The position numbers were made by a program, and so were the translations under genes. Below the pieces are notes generated by a model. It saw only the letters and a list, made by a program, of their open reading frames with translations, did no database searches and was not told the origin of the DNA. From JAGPKI01 sp052034135 (GTDB taxonomy: Bacteria; Caldisericota; Caldisericia; UBA6126; JAGPKI01), in the NCBI GenBank assembly GCA_052034135.1, contig JBPOJC010000037.1, positions 1 through 17,825 of the forward strand: 17,825 nt of DNA, written 5' to 3'. This document shows positions 1-8,434 of the stretch, one piece after another. Each line of letters opens with the position of its first letter. Positions within the stretch are counted from its first letter, which is position 1.

Positions 1-681
1 GTAATTAATAATATTATAGGGACACTAAATGTTATAGAAGTCTGCATAGAGTCAAATATTCCACAGTGTGTAATAATATCAACAGATAAGGCAGTTGAGC
101 CGAAAAATATTATGGGTATGACAAAAAGAATTTCTGAGCTAATAATACTTTCTCTTGATAGTAAAACTAATACAAAGTTAAGCGCAGTGAGATTTGGAAA
201 TGTTCTTGGTAGCAGGGGAAATGTCTTAGAGGTGTGGAAAAAAGAGTTTGAGAGGGGTGAACCACTTAGTATAACAGACCCGAATATGAGAAGATACTTT
301 ATGTTGACCAGCGAAGCAGCTGCTTTAAGTATTGAGGCAAGTACTTTATCAAATGGTGGTGATATACTAATTCTTGATATGGGTAAAGAAGTTAGAATGA
401 TTGAGCTCGCTGAGGCTTTTTGCAAAGTACAGAATACTTCTCTAAAAGACGTAGGAACAAAAATTATAGGCATAAGACCCGGAGAAAAATTAGAAGAAAA
501 GCTTTACTCAAAAAATGAGCAAATTGTTAGAACTGAACATGAAAAGATCTTTAGGATCAATAACAACTTAAATTTAGACTGGGATGATTTGAAAGAGCAA
601 ATTGAAGAGCTTAAAAATTTAGTCAACAATGGAGATAGAGAATCTTTGATTAAAGTTCTGTCAAATTTATCAAAATTATGA
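1..681 (+). CDS. FlaA1/CapD-type nucleotide-sugar 4,6-dehydratase, 5'-truncated
   Basis: The reading frame is open from the first base, so this is the last 226 residues of a longer protein. Visible residues 27-36 read STDKAVEPKN, followed by MGMTK at 38-42. This matches the extended short-chain dehydrogenase/reductase family of UDP-N-acetylglucosamine 4,6-dehydratases (FlaA1/PseB/CapD), where the usual YxxxK catalytic pair is MxxxK; here these are M38 and K42. A later stretch, LGSRGNVLEVW, and the C-terminal GIRPGEKLEEKLY also fit the family. Such enzymes convert UDP-GlcNAc to a 4-keto-6-deoxy sugar for surface polysaccharide or glycan synthesis. The NAD-binding glycine motif and any N-terminal membrane part lie outside the window, so the short soluble form cannot be told from the long membrane-anchored form. 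It ends convergently with the minus-strand operon 119 nt away. Confidence 0.9.
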   Translation, partial: VINNIIGTLNVIEVCIESNIPQCVIISTDKAVEPKNIMGMTKRISELIILSLDSKTNTKLSAVRFGNVLGSRGNVLEVWKKEFERGEPLSITDPNMRRYFMLTSEAAALSIEASTLSNGGDILILDMGKEVRMIELAEAFCKVQNTSLKDVGTKIIGIRPGEKLEEKLYSKNEQIVRTEHEKIFRINNNLNLDWDDLKEQIEELKNLVNNGDRESLIKVLSNLSKL

Positions 682-692
682 ATAATACTAAA

Positions 693-713
693 TTCATAAA
701 CTTTATTTATGAA
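693..713 (+). terminator. AT-rich hairpin after the dehydratase gene
   Basis: TTCATAAA (693-700) and TTTATGAA (706-713) form an 8-bp perfect inverted repeat with a 5-nt loop, 11 nt after the stop codon. There is only one G-C pair and no clear T-tract on the plus side, so it is a weak terminator candidate. Confidence 0.3.
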
Positions 714-742
714 AATCTAATCTAATACAAGGTATTAAGGAT

Positions 743-764
743 AAAAAGTTGTCCGTCAACATTT
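743..764 (-). terminator. possible terminator of the long minus-strand operon
   Basis: Read on the minus strand, GTTG-ACGGA-CAAC forms a short stem and loop. It extends outward by three A-T pairs after one T-T mismatch and runs directly into TTTTT. It lies about 40 nt beyond the rdgB stop codon, in the gap between convergent genes. The stem is short, so the call is tentative. Confidence 0.4.
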
Positions 765-800
765 AAAAATAGAAATAGAAGTAAAAAAATTTTGTTTAGC

Positions 801-1403
801 TTAAGAATAGTTTTCTAATAAAAAGGTCTTAAACTTTCTAAGTGCTATACCTCTATGACTAAAAGAGATTTTTTCATAAAAGCTCATTTCAGCAAAAGTC
901 TTTCCTTTTTCTATGTAATAGAATATTGGATCATATCCAAATCCTTCTTTGCCTCTCTCCTCTGTAAGTATTAAACCACTTGCTTCTCCCTCAAAGAAAA
1001 AAGATTTGTTATCTATCCGAAAATATAGAATACAAACAAATTTTGCAATTCTTTCTTTCTCTGATAAATTCTTTATTTCTTCCATTAATTTTTTTCTATT
1101 ATCAGGATCAAGTCCAGAAGGAGAATATCTTTTAGAAAAAACCCCAGGTTTACCATTTAATGCCGGAACTATGAGCCCAGAATCATCTGATAGGGTTGGT
1201 TTTAAAGTTTTCTCAAATATGAAGTCTCCCTTTGCTTTCGCATTATCCTTAAAAGTTAAAAAATTTTCAAGATAAGAAGGAATACTTATGTCTAAATTAG
1301 ACGGCGTTGAAACCTTAATGGAAAGATCTTCAAGAACATAGTTTATTTCTTTGATCTTCCCTTTGTTTTCCGAGGCTATTACTATTTCACTTAATTGCAG
1401 CAT
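801..1403 (-). CDS. rdgB: XTP/dITP pyrophosphatase (RdgB/HAM1 family)
   Basis: This 200-residue protein hydrolyses non-canonical purine triphosphates (XTP, dITP, ITP) to monophosphates plus pyrophosphate, keeping them out of DNA and RNA. Family hallmarks are the N-terminal SENKGK phosphate-binding motif (residues 11-16), the catalytic acidic pair in LSDDSGL (D73, D74), GFGYDPIF (154-161) and SHRGIALRK (182-190). The length is normal for the family. The ATG overlaps the end of rph by 17 nt, and no other in-frame start lies between it and SENKGK, so translational coupling is likely. It is the last gene of the long minus-strand operon; the rph-rdgB pairing occurs in many bacteria. Confidence 0.96.
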   Translation of the reverse strand: MLQLSEIVIASENKGKIKEINYVLEDLSIKVSTPSNLDISIPSYLENFLTFKDNAKAKGDFIFEKTLKPTLSDDSGLIVPALNGKPGVFSKRYSPSGLDPDNRKKLMEEIKNLSEKERIAKFVCILYFRIDNKSFFFEGEASGLILTEERGKEGFGYDPIFYYIEKGKTFAEMSFYEKISFSHRGIALRKFKTFLLENYS

Positions 1404-2097
1404 CTTGTGCTACAAACAATTCGTTTATTCCTTTATAACCGAGCTCTATAATTTTTATTAAATCATTTATTTTGAATGGATGTTTTTCGCCTGTTCCCTG
1501 GATTTCTATTATATCTCCGTTTTTATCCATTATTATATTAAAGTCTCCGTCTGCGTTGGAATCTTCTTTAAAATCAAGATCAAGTAACAGTTCGCCATAC
1601 ACTATTCCAACACTTATCGCTGCAACTTGCCTAATAATGGGAAGGAGATTAAGATTAAGCTTCTTTAAAGCAAGTACAACAGCAACAAATCCACCTGTTA
1701 TTGCAGCTGTACGGGTTCCTCCATCTGCTTGTAAAACATCACAATCAACTATTATTGTTTTTCCTCTAAGTTGTTTTAGATCAACTGTTGATCTTAAAAC
1801 TCTTCCTATAAATCTTTGAATTTCTATACTTCTTCCATGTCTTAAAGTGCCAAATTCTCTTGCAGTTCTTGTCACCCCAGATGTTGGTAGCATTGAGTAT
1901 TCAGAAGTTAACCAACCCTGGTCTGAATTCTTAAGAAATGGTGGAACTTTTTCTTCAATAGTAGCAGAACACAACACTTCCGTAGAACCAATTTTCATTA
2001 GCGCAGAACCATTTGCAAATTCAAGATAGTTTGGAATTATCTCGACTTTTCTTAGCTCATCGCTTTTTCTGCCATCTTTTCGTAAAAATATATTCAT
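1387..2097 (-). CDS. rph: RNase PH, 3'-5' phosphorolytic exoribonuclease
   Basis: This 236-residue protein trims the 3' ends of tRNA precursors using phosphate and releasing nucleoside diphosphates. It has the KDGR start, RTAREFGTLRHGRSIEIQ, IGRVLRSTVDL and DCDVLQADGGTRTAAITGG signatures, followed by LLDLDFKEDSNADGDFN, whose acidic residues correspond to the metal-binding site. Length matches bacterial RNase PH. The ATG follows the glmS stop by 10 nt with no strong ribosome-binding site, so coupling with glmS is plausible. Several tRNAs in this window (Cys, Lys, both Leu) lack an encoded CCA and would need 3' maturation; a link to this gene is only inference. Confidence 0.97.
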   Translation of the reverse strand: MNIFLRKDGRKSDELRKVEIIPNYLEFANGSALMKIGSTEVLCSATIEEKVPPFLKNSDQGWLTSEYSMLPTSGVTRTAREFGTLRHGRSIEIQRFIGRVLRSTVDLKQLRGKTIIVDCDVLQADGGTRTAAITGGFVAVVLALKKLNLNLLPIIRQVAAISVGIVYGELLLDLDFKEDSNADGDFNIIMDKNGDIIEIQGTGEKHPFKINDLIKIIELGYKGINELFVAQDAAIK

Positions 2098-2107
2098 TTC
2101 TAATATC

Positions 2108-3934
2108 TTAATCTACTGTTAAAGTTTTACTTATATTTCTTGGAAAGTCAGGATTTAAATCGTCATTAACACTTGCATAATAAGCAATTAACTGTGTGGC
2201 AATTGTATCTATGAAGGGAGTGAAATATTTATCAGCATCAGGAAGTGGTATAACTTTTGTACTGTTTTTTTCATATTCTGAAAGATATGGGGAAATTGTT
2301 ATAACGTAACCATTTCTACAGGTAATCTCATTTATATGCGATATAACCATTTGTGAATCCTCTTTACAGGTTACAAAAATTATAGGGTAACCCTCTTCCA
2401 CTATTGATAAAGGTCCGTGCTTAAATTCAGAAGAATACATTCCTTCGCAATGCCTATAAAAAACCTCTTTTATCTTTAATGCACCTTCAAGAGCAGTTCC
2501 ATAGTTAATTCCATACCCTAAATAATAAAAGTCATTTGCACTTCCACAAATGTTTTCGACAAGATCCTTGCACAAAGGCTCAGCCACTTTTAGGGTGTTT
2601 TCTAAAAGAGACGGAATTTCATCTATATTTTTTAATATATCAGTAGCTTTTGGGACTCCTAATTTAGATCCAATAAAAGCTGATAAATAAAGAAGGAGAA
2701 AAATCTGATTCATAAATGTTTTCGTAGCAGGAACACTTACTTCAAGTCCAGCTGCAATATTTAGAAATTTATCACTTTTTATTGCAATAGATGACCCAAT
2801 ATTGTTTACTATACCGATTATTTTTCCTTTATTGCTTTTTCTAAGCGAATTTATTACATTAATAACATCTTTTGTCTCACCGCTTTGTGATACACATATA
2901 ACTGCGTCTGATGCATCAAAAGTATCAAGGTAATATTCATTAAATGCTCCAGCAATAAATGGAAATACTTTTAAATTTGTTAAATTGCTTAAATAATATG
3001 CCCCTATGAGGCAGGCGTGATAAGAAGTACCTGAACCAATCAAGAATACTCTTTTTGAATTATTCAGTATATCAACTACTTGAGAAATATCCGAAGCAGA
3101 GTTTTTAAGAAGTTCAAGAAGTTCTTTTGTTTTTTTGGGTTGTTCGTAAATTTCCTTTAACATATAATGAGGAAAACCTTCAAGATTTGCTGATTCAATT
3201 GAGATAGTTGATTTTTCAGGCTCTCTTTTTATTTCTATTCCGCTTTCTATATCAAATATCTGATAATTTTTACTGTCGTAAATTACAAATTCTCCATCAT
3301 TAAGTCTAACAATTTGGTCTGTCAATTCAAGAATTGAAGGAAGATCAGATGAGCAGCATATAAAGTCTTTTCCAATGCCCATATAAAGAGATGAGCCCAT
3401 CTTTACTGCAAGCATTTTTTTAATGTCTTTTTGGGAAACTATAAAAGCGTAATCACCCTCCAAAATTTTGTTAGCAAGCATGATAGCTTCTTTTATGTCC
3501 TTAGTTTGATCAAAATATTTTTCAAATGCATGCACTACTACTTCGCCATCATTTGTTCCTCTTATTGTGTGCCCTTCTCTTGTAAATTCTTCAATTAGAG
3601 AAGTAGTATTCACAATATTTCCATTATGTGCGCCTATTATATCACCATCACAGTCATAATGCGGTTGAGAATTTTCTTGTGAAGGTTGGCCAAAAGTTGC
3701 CCATCTTAACTGCACAATACCACGATTTCCGCTAAGTTCTTTTATATTTAACTCATTCACAACTTTATCTAATTTTCCCGGAGCCTTTCTTAAAGTAGTT
3801 TCACCATTAATTGAAAACACTGCGAAACCAGCTGAGTCATAGCCTCTGTATGTTAGTCTTTTTGCAGCTCTAATAAGAATTTCACCAAGATCTTTTCTTT
3901 CTGAATCAAATATTATTCCAAAAATGCCACACAT
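2108..3934 (-). CDS. glmS: glutamine-fructose-6-phosphate aminotransferase (isomerizing), divergent
   Basis: This 608-residue GlmS makes glucosamine-6-phosphate from fructose-6-phosphate and glutamine, the first step toward UDP-GlcNAc for peptidoglycan and glycans. After Met removal the nucleophile is the second residue (MCGIFG), which fixes the start. The class II amidotransferase domain covers about residues 2-220, with RW at 77-78, HNG at 103-105 and the TNDGEV acidic site near 129. SIS domain 1 (about 283-420) has GSGTSYH and SQSGET; SIS domain 2 (about 455-590) has EGALKIKE and EFKHGP. The tail keeps K603 in ISKTLTVD. Unusually, the canonical THG and AHPH of the glutaminase site read TFG and SQPH. 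I saw no obvious glmS ribozyme in the short 27-nt upstream gap. The AAAGGA ribosome-binding candidate is about 16 nt from the ATG, unusually far. Confidence 0.93.
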   Translation of the reverse strand: MCGIFGIIFDSERKDLGEILIRAAKRLTYRGYDSAGFAVFSINGETTLRKAPGKLDKVVNELNIKELSGNRGIVQLRWATFGQPSQENSQPHYDCDGDIIGAHNGNIVNTTSLIEEFTREGHTIRGTNDGEVVVHAFEKYFDQTKDIKEAIMLANKILEGDYAFIVSQKDIKKMLAVKMGSSLYMGIGKDFICCSSDLPSILELTDQIVRLNDGEFVIYDSKNYQIFDIESGIEIKREPEKSTISIESANLEGFPHYMLKEIYEQPKKTKELLELLKNSASDISQVVDILNNSKRVFLIGSGTSYHACLIGAYYLSNLTNLKVFPFIAGAFNEYYLDTFDASDAVICVSQSGETKDVINVINSLRKSNKGKIIGIVNNIGSSIAIKSDKFLNIAAGLEVSVPATKTFMNQIFLLLYLSAFIGSKLGVPKATDILKNIDEIPSLLENTLKVAEPLCKDLVENICGSANDFYYLGYGINYGTALEGALKIKEVFYRHCEGMYSSEFKHGPLSIVEEGYPIIFVTCKEDSQMVISHINEITCRNGYVITISPYLSEYEKNSTKVIPLPDADKYFTPFIDTIATQLIAYYASVNDDLNPDFPRNISKTLTVD

Positions 3935-3961
3935 CTTTTTTTATTATTCATCCTTTCTAAA

Positions 3962-4312
3962 TTAAATAGCTCGTAAAATAAACATTAATAAGCCGTTAAT
4001 TATGCTCATTATTATTGCTAAGAAAATTGCTACGGGGAAGAAATTAGGTATGTTAAAGCCTGGAACTATATATGAAACAGTATATAGAATTAAAGCGTTT
4101 ACAACAAAAGTAAATAATCCAAGGGTTAAAATATTTAAAGGAAGTGTAAGTATTATTAAAATTGGTCTAACGAGTAAGTTAAAAATTGCAAGTATTATGG
4201 CAGACAACAATGCAATCCATAATGAATCAACTTTTATCCAGCTACTTATTAATGTTGACAGTAACATAAGTGATATCCAATTTGCAATTATTGATAAGAA
4301 AAAATTTCTCAC
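3962..4312 (-). CDS. small four-helix membrane protein, phage-holin-4 superfamily
   Basis: This 116-residue, almost wholly hydrophobic protein has about four membrane segments (roughly residues 4-24, 29-47, 52-80 and 88-113). The motif RPILIILTLPLNILTLGLF is characteristic of the widespread Phage_holin_4_2 (PF04020) family, also called YvlD-like. Despite the name, chromosomal members are not phage lysis proteins and their role is generally unknown. The start is GTG: the minus strand has a strong AAGGAGG at 4324-4330, inside the end of recR, 11 nt before it. It begins 3 nt after recR and sits 27 nt before glmS, so it is part of the operon. Confidence 0.85.
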   Translation of the reverse strand: MRNFFLSIIANWISLMLLSTLISSWIKVDSLWIALLSAIILAIFNLLVRPILIILTLPLNILTLGLFTFVVNALILYTVSYIVPGFNIPNFFPVAIFLAIIMSIINGLLMFILRAI

Positions 4313-4315
4313 CTT

Positions 4316-4930
4316 TTATTCTTCCTCCTTTTCAACAATTTCCCTACTTTTAAAAGCTTTTTTAAGAGTTAATTGATCGGCGTATTCTATATCGCTTCCC
4401 ACTGGTAATCCTGATGCTATGCGAGTAATTTTTATATCTTTATCTCTGAGCTCTTTTACAATAAACATTGCCGTTAATTCACCATCATAGGTTAAATTGG
4501 TTGCTAAAATCAACTCTTTTATTTGCGAAGAGAGAATTCTATTAATTAATTTATTAATACCTAATTCTACTGAATCAACTTTATCTGCTGGTTTTAGAAC
4601 ACCGTGTAAAACATGATAAAGACCATGATATATACCAGTTCTTTCAATAGATATTAAATCTTTTGTATCTTCAACCACGCAAATTGACGAATTATCCCTT
4701 GTTACATCTTTACAAATATCACATAAATCATCTTCGGAAAGATTAAAACAAATTTTACACTTCTTTATTTTTTTTCTTCCATCAATCAATGAATTAATTA
4801 ATTCAGAAAAATCCTCTTCGTCTGCTTTTAAGATATAAGACGCAATTCTTTCTGCACTTTTGGGACCAATGCCGGGAAGTTTATTAAGTTCATCAATTAT
4901 TTTTTGATATGATGGAATATAGTTTTGCAT
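4316..4930 (-). CDS. recR: recombination mediator protein RecR
   Basis: RecR works with RecF/RecO to load RecA on gapped, SSB-coated DNA. The N-terminal helix-hairpin-helix is visible as LPGIGPKSAERIA. A four-cysteine zinc finger (CKIC...CDIC) and a Toprim domain (SICVVEDTKDL) follow. The C-terminal ASGLPVGSDIEYADQLTL is diagnostic. I use the ATG at 4930, giving 204 residues. A TTG codon directly before it could add one residue, but the ATG is more likely. The ATG overlaps the ybaB stop by one base (TGATG), and AGGAA lies about 10 nt upstream. The dnaX-ybaB-recR order is one of the most conserved bacterial gene clusters, which strengthens the call. Confidence 0.97.
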   Translation of the reverse strand: MQNYIPSYQKIIDELNKLPGIGPKSAERIASYILKADEEDFSELINSLIDGRKKIKKCKICFNLSEDDLCDICKDVTRDNSSICVVEDTKDLISIERTGIYHGLYHVLHGVLKPADKVDSVELGINKLINRILSSQIKELILATNLTYDGELTAMFIVKELRDKDIKITRIASGLPVGSDIEYADQLTLKKAFKSREIVEKEEE

Positions 4931-5220
4931 CAAACATTAATTCCTAAGTCTTTTGCAAGTTTTTGAGTACTATTTTTCATAGCATTTTTTGCTTCATTTA
5001 AAGCTTTATTGGTTGTATCAATTATTGTTTTCTTAAGAATGTCTAAATTCTTTTCATTCAGTAAAGATGGATCAATATCAATCTTTTTTATGGATAAATC
5101 GCCTTTCACAGTGATAGTGACTTTATTGTCCCTGCTTGCGCTTGTAAATTCCATTGCATTGATCTCATCTGTTAATTTTTTTAATTCTCTGATTTTATTA
5201 ATGTTATCAAACATTCCCAT
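4930..5220 (-). CDS. ybaB: YbaB/EbfC family nucleoid-associated protein
   Basis: This 96-residue protein has the family layout: an N-terminal helix (INKIRELKKLTDEINAMEF), a central strand pair (NKVTITVKGDLSIKKIDIDP) and a C-terminal helical region (NKALNEAKNAMKNSTQKLAK). Members form DNA-binding homodimers and are encoded between dnaX and recR in many bacteria, exactly as here. AAGGAGG at 5231-5237 lies 10 nt before the ATG, inside the dnaX 3' end, and the gap to dnaX is only 2 nt. The first residues are MGMF, so a second in-frame ATG two codons later is possible; the first has the better spacing. Confidence 0.92.
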   Translation of the reverse strand: MGMFDNINKIRELKKLTDEINAMEFTSASRDNKVTITVKGDLSIKKIDIDPSLLNEKNLDILKKTIIDTTNKALNEAKNAMKNSTQKLAKDLGINV

Positions 5221-5222
5221 TT

Positions 5223-6755
5223 TTACTTATCCTCCTTAATTTCTCTTACTTCCTGAACCGTTGCATCAAACAAATTCAACATATTTATTATACCTTGATC
5301 TTTAAGAATTTTATCTTTTGGTTTTTCTTCTACTTTCTCTTTTTTCTCTTCTTCAATGCGTGGAGAGAGAACTATGTTTTTACCGCAAAAAAGAATAAAA
5401 TTCTTCTGAATTTTATCTTCCCAAATTTCAAGCTTTTTGGCATTCTTCATTTGAAATTCTTGATTTTTTGGGAAAATAATTTCTGCCTTAGATTCATCTA
5501 TCTCTTTAAATTTTGTTTTTGCTAAAAGTATATATGTTGGAAGATCTTTTTCCTTTAAATACATTAAAAATTTTTCCCATATATCTAATTGTTCTTCTTC
5601 TACTACTTCTTCTTTCGCCACTGTCGATTTTGTAGCAGCTTGAACTTGTTTCTTATCAATAGGATTTGAAAACTCATTTTTAAGCCTCAATATTTCTATT
5701 TCAAACAAAAGAAATGGGTCAAGTATATAACGCATCTTATACAAGATATCTTCAAAAGAAGATATCATATCGAGTAAAAAGTTTTCATCAATTAAATTTG
5801 CTTGAGTTATATATTTTTCTTTCTCTTCTATAGGGATAACTTTGAGAAGATTTAAGATCTTATCAGACTTCTTTAAGATAAAAAGGTCTCTCGCGTAAGC
5901 TATAACCTCTTTAGTAAATTCTGTTATATCAACTCCTGAGGTTAAAATATCATTAAGAAAATTGAGTAATTCACTAAAATCTTCTTCTAAAAAAAACTCA
6001 AACATTTGATAAATTTTGTCTGTACTCACTCTTCCTACAATGTTTAATACATCTTCTTCTTTTATTTGACCATCACAATAGGATAATAGTTGTTCAAGTA
6101 GAGATTCTGCATCTCTTAAAGAGCCTTCCGAAACATCAGCGATTCGCATAAGAGCTTTATCCTCTATAGGTATACCTTCGTTTTCTACTTCTGCTTTGAT
6201 CTTTTCTGCAATTAGTCTTGGAGGTATCCTCTTAAAATCAAACCTCATGCATCTACTAATTATTGTTTGGGGTAGTTTATGGGATTCAGTAGTAGCCATT
6301 ATAAAGACAGTGTGAGATGGAGGTTCCTCGAGTGTTTTTAGAAGTGCATTAAAAGCTTCACCTGTAAGCATATGAACTTCATCGATAATATAAACTTTGT
6401 ATCTTGCCTGAACAGGAGACAATTTAACTCGTTCTCTTAATTCTCTAATATTATCTATCCCTCTATTTGAAGCAGCATCTATTTCGATTACATCTAAATT
6501 TGTTCCTTTTGTTATGCTCTCACACATATGACAGGCTTGACAAGGATCAGCGGTAGGACCTTTTTCACAATTTAAGGATTTAGCAAGTATTCTTGCAATT
6601 GAAGTTTTACCTGTACCCCTTGGTCCACAAAATAAATAAGCATGAGAGATCCTATTTAATGTAATTGAATTTTTAAGTACTTTTACAGTATCCTCTTGCC
6701 CATATACTTCGTCAAAAGATTGTGGTCTCCATTTTCTGTATAAAGTAATATACAT
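5223..6755 (-). CDS. dnaX: DNA polymerase III subunit gamma/tau (clamp loader ATPase)
   Basis: This 510-residue AAA+ protein drives loading of the sliding clamp. The start YITLYRKWRPQ is typical. Walker A is GPRGTGKT (44-51). A zinc module uses C63, C72, C75 and C78. Walker B is YIIDEVHML (D125, E126), and the SRC arginine-finger motif is at 167-169. Domain III runs to about 360. A short charged linker (about 365-390) leads to a C-terminal tau-like domain (about 390-470) and an acidic/basic tail. AAAGGATG precedes the ATG by about 10 nt, and the gap from argS is 7 nt. On the coding strand a run of six A at codons 429-431 gives A AAA AAT, a weak slippage candidate. Confidence 0.97.
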   Translation of the reverse strand: MYITLYRKWRPQSFDEVYGQEDTVKVLKNSITLNRISHAYLFCGPRGTGKTSIARILAKSLNCEKGPTADPCQACHMCESITKGTNLDVIEIDAASNRGIDNIRELRERVKLSPVQARYKVYIIDEVHMLTGEAFNALLKTLEEPPSHTVFIMATTESHKLPQTIISRCMRFDFKRIPPRLIAEKIKAEVENEGIPIEDKALMRIADVSEGSLRDAESLLEQLLSYCDGQIKEEDVLNIVGRVSTDKIYQMFEFFLEEDFSELLNFLNDILTSGVDITEFTKEVIAYARDLFILKKSDKILNLLKVIPIEEKEKYITQANLIDENFLLDMISSFEDILYKMRYILDPFLLFEIEILRLKNEFSNPIDKKQVQAATKSTVAKEEVVEEEQLDIWEKFLMYLKEKDLPTYILLAKTKFKEIDESKAEIIFPKNQEFQMKNAKKLEIWEDKIQKNFILFCGKNIVLSPRIEEEKKEKVEEKPKDKILKDQGIINMLNLFDATVQEVREIKEDK

Positions 6756-6762
6756 ATATTCA

Positions 6763-8412
6763 TTACATCCTTTCCGGGGCTTGAATCCCGATAATGTTGA
6801 ATAATTCTTTTAAAATCTTCTCAGTAGCAGAAACAACTGAAAGACGAGCTTTTTCTAACTCTTTTTCTACACCAACCACTCTGCAGGCTTCATAGAAATT
6901 ATGAAATTTGTCTGCAATTGTAAGGATCTTGGATGTTATTATATTGGGAGAATAATCCTTAAAAGCTTTAAAAATGAAATCCGGCATTTTTGCAAATTCT
7001 CTAAGAAGTGCGATCTCTTCTTCTTTTTCTAAGAGAGAAAACGAAATATCTTCTAAGCTGACTGATTCCATTTTTATGTGATTTTCTGCTTCTCTAAGTA
7101 TTCCTCTACACCTTGTATATGCATATTGAGCATAGAATACAGGATTTTTTGGATCCTTGCTTTTAGCAACATCAATGTCAAAGTTTAAATGAGAGTCATT
7201 TGATCTTGTGAGGAAAATAAACCTTACAACATCTGGTCCAACCTCATCTATAAGCTCTCTTAATGTTACATATTCGCCGCTTGATTTGGACATTTTTATT
7301 TCTTCTTTTCCTCTAAAAAGATGAACAAGCTGGTAAGTAACAGTTTTTAGTTTATTAACATCGTAACCTAAGGCTTTTAAGGCATATTTTAGAGGATTCG
7401 CATGGCTTTGATCCGCTCCCCAAATATCTATTAATAAATCAAAACCCCTTTCGAATTTATTTCTGTGATATGCAATATCGCCTGCAAGATAAGTTGGAGA
7501 ACCATCGCTTCGCAATAAGACTCTATCTTTATCGTCTCCGAAAGCAGTGCTCTTAAACCATACAGCACTATCTGCAACGTAAGTAAAGTTTAATTCTGTA
7601 AGCATTTTTATTGTTTCTTCTATGTAACCATTGTGAAGTTCATGCTCCATAAACCAATTATCAAATGAAACATTTATAAGAGAGAGGTCTTCTTTTATTA
7701 TTTCTAACATTTTAGATAGACTGTATGAAGAAATTTCGCTTATTATTTCTTCTTCGTATTTTTCTAACAATGAATCTTTATACTTTTCAATTAATTTCTC
7801 AGCTATTTCTGTAATATATTCACCCGGGTAAAAATCTAAAGGAGGAGACACTTCACAATTTAGTAGAACTTTGTACTTGTAAAGTACAGACCTCCCCAAT
7901 TTTAATATTTTTGATCCTGTATCATTAACATAAAATTCTTTTTCTACGGTAAATCCATTTAGTTTAAATAGGTTTGCTATTGTATCTCCTATTGGTCCCC
8001 CTCTTGCATTTGCTACAGTTATAGGTCCTGTTGGATTTGCGCTCACAAATTCCACCAACACTCTCTTATCTTTTCCTACATCAGAAGAAATATAATTTCT
8101 ACAATTTGTAAGGATTTCCCTTAATACTTCTATCAATGTTTCTCTTTTTATCCAGAAATTAAGATAGCCGTTTTGAGTAGCATCTATTGAAGAAATAAAA
8201 GATATATCATCCAATACGTTTTTAAGTTCTTCTCCAATTTCTTTAGGGTTTTTTGAATATTTTCTTCCTAAAATTAATGGTAGTGTAGTTGAGTAATCAC
8301 CGAGAGATGGATTCGGGGGTTCATCTATTATTATTTGCGAAGAATCAATTTCATAATTAGTTGATTTCATTGATTCTTCCAAGATTTTCTTTAATTCTTC
8401 TTTTATTTGCAT
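6763..8412 (-). CDS. argS: arginyl-tRNA synthetase, with altered HIGH motif
   Basis: This 549-residue class I synthetase charges tRNA-Arg. It has the N-terminal Add-1-like domain (about 1-100), the VEFVSANPTGP segment (120-130) that normally precedes the HIGH motif, an intact KMSKS (373-377) and a C-terminal all-helical anticodon-binding domain ending near residue 549 in APERM. The expected HIGH tetrapeptide reads TVAN at 132-135, followed by ARGGPIGD, so neither histidine is present. The usual GADHHGY segment reads GADQSHA (about 332-338). The rest of the enzyme is intact and unframeshifted, so I infer a functional divergent subfamily. I see no clear ribosome-binding site before the ATG; the gap to the upstream BON gene is 22 nt. 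Confidence 0.95.
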   Translation of the reverse strand: MQIKEELKKILEESMKSTNYEIDSSQIIIDEPPNPSLGDYSTTLPLILGRKYSKNPKEIGEELKNVLDDISFISSIDATQNGYLNFWIKRETLIEVLREILTNCRNYISSDVGKDKRVLVEFVSANPTGPITVANARGGPIGDTIANLFKLNGFTVEKEFYVNDTGSKILKLGRSVLYKYKVLLNCEVSPPLDFYPGEYITEIAEKLIEKYKDSLLEKYEEEIISEISSYSLSKMLEIIKEDLSLINVSFDNWFMEHELHNGYIEETIKMLTELNFTYVADSAVWFKSTAFGDDKDRVLLRSDGSPTYLAGDIAYHRNKFERGFDLLIDIWGADQSHANPLKYALKALGYDVNKLKTVTYQLVHLFRGKEEIKMSKSSGEYVTLRELIDEVGPDVVRFIFLTRSNDSHLNFDIDVAKSKDPKNPVFYAQYAYTRCRGILREAENHIKMESVSLEDISFSLLEKEEEIALLREFAKMPDFIFKAFKDYSPNIITSKILTIADKFHNFYEACRVVGVEKELEKARLSVVSATEKILKELFNIIGIQAPERM

Positions 8413-8434
8413 TATTTAATTAAAGAGCTGTAAC

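Noticed and set aside
949..1275. Plus-strand 108-codon open frame opposite rdgB, and similar frames opposite rph, recR, ybaB and the nuclease
   Set aside because: Antisense shadows of genes with clear family signatures.
3962..4312. Phage holin, hence a prophage
   Set aside because: The PF04020 name is historical; the gene sits inside a housekeeping operon and no phage genes are nearby.
5455..5475. Possible programmed -1 frameshift in dnaX (A AAA AAT at codons 429-431, stop 12 codons later in the -1 frame), which would give a gamma-like product
   Set aside because: A AAA AAT is a weak slippery site, I found no clear internal Shine-Dalgarno or strong downstream hairpin, and six-A runs are common in this AT-rich DNA.
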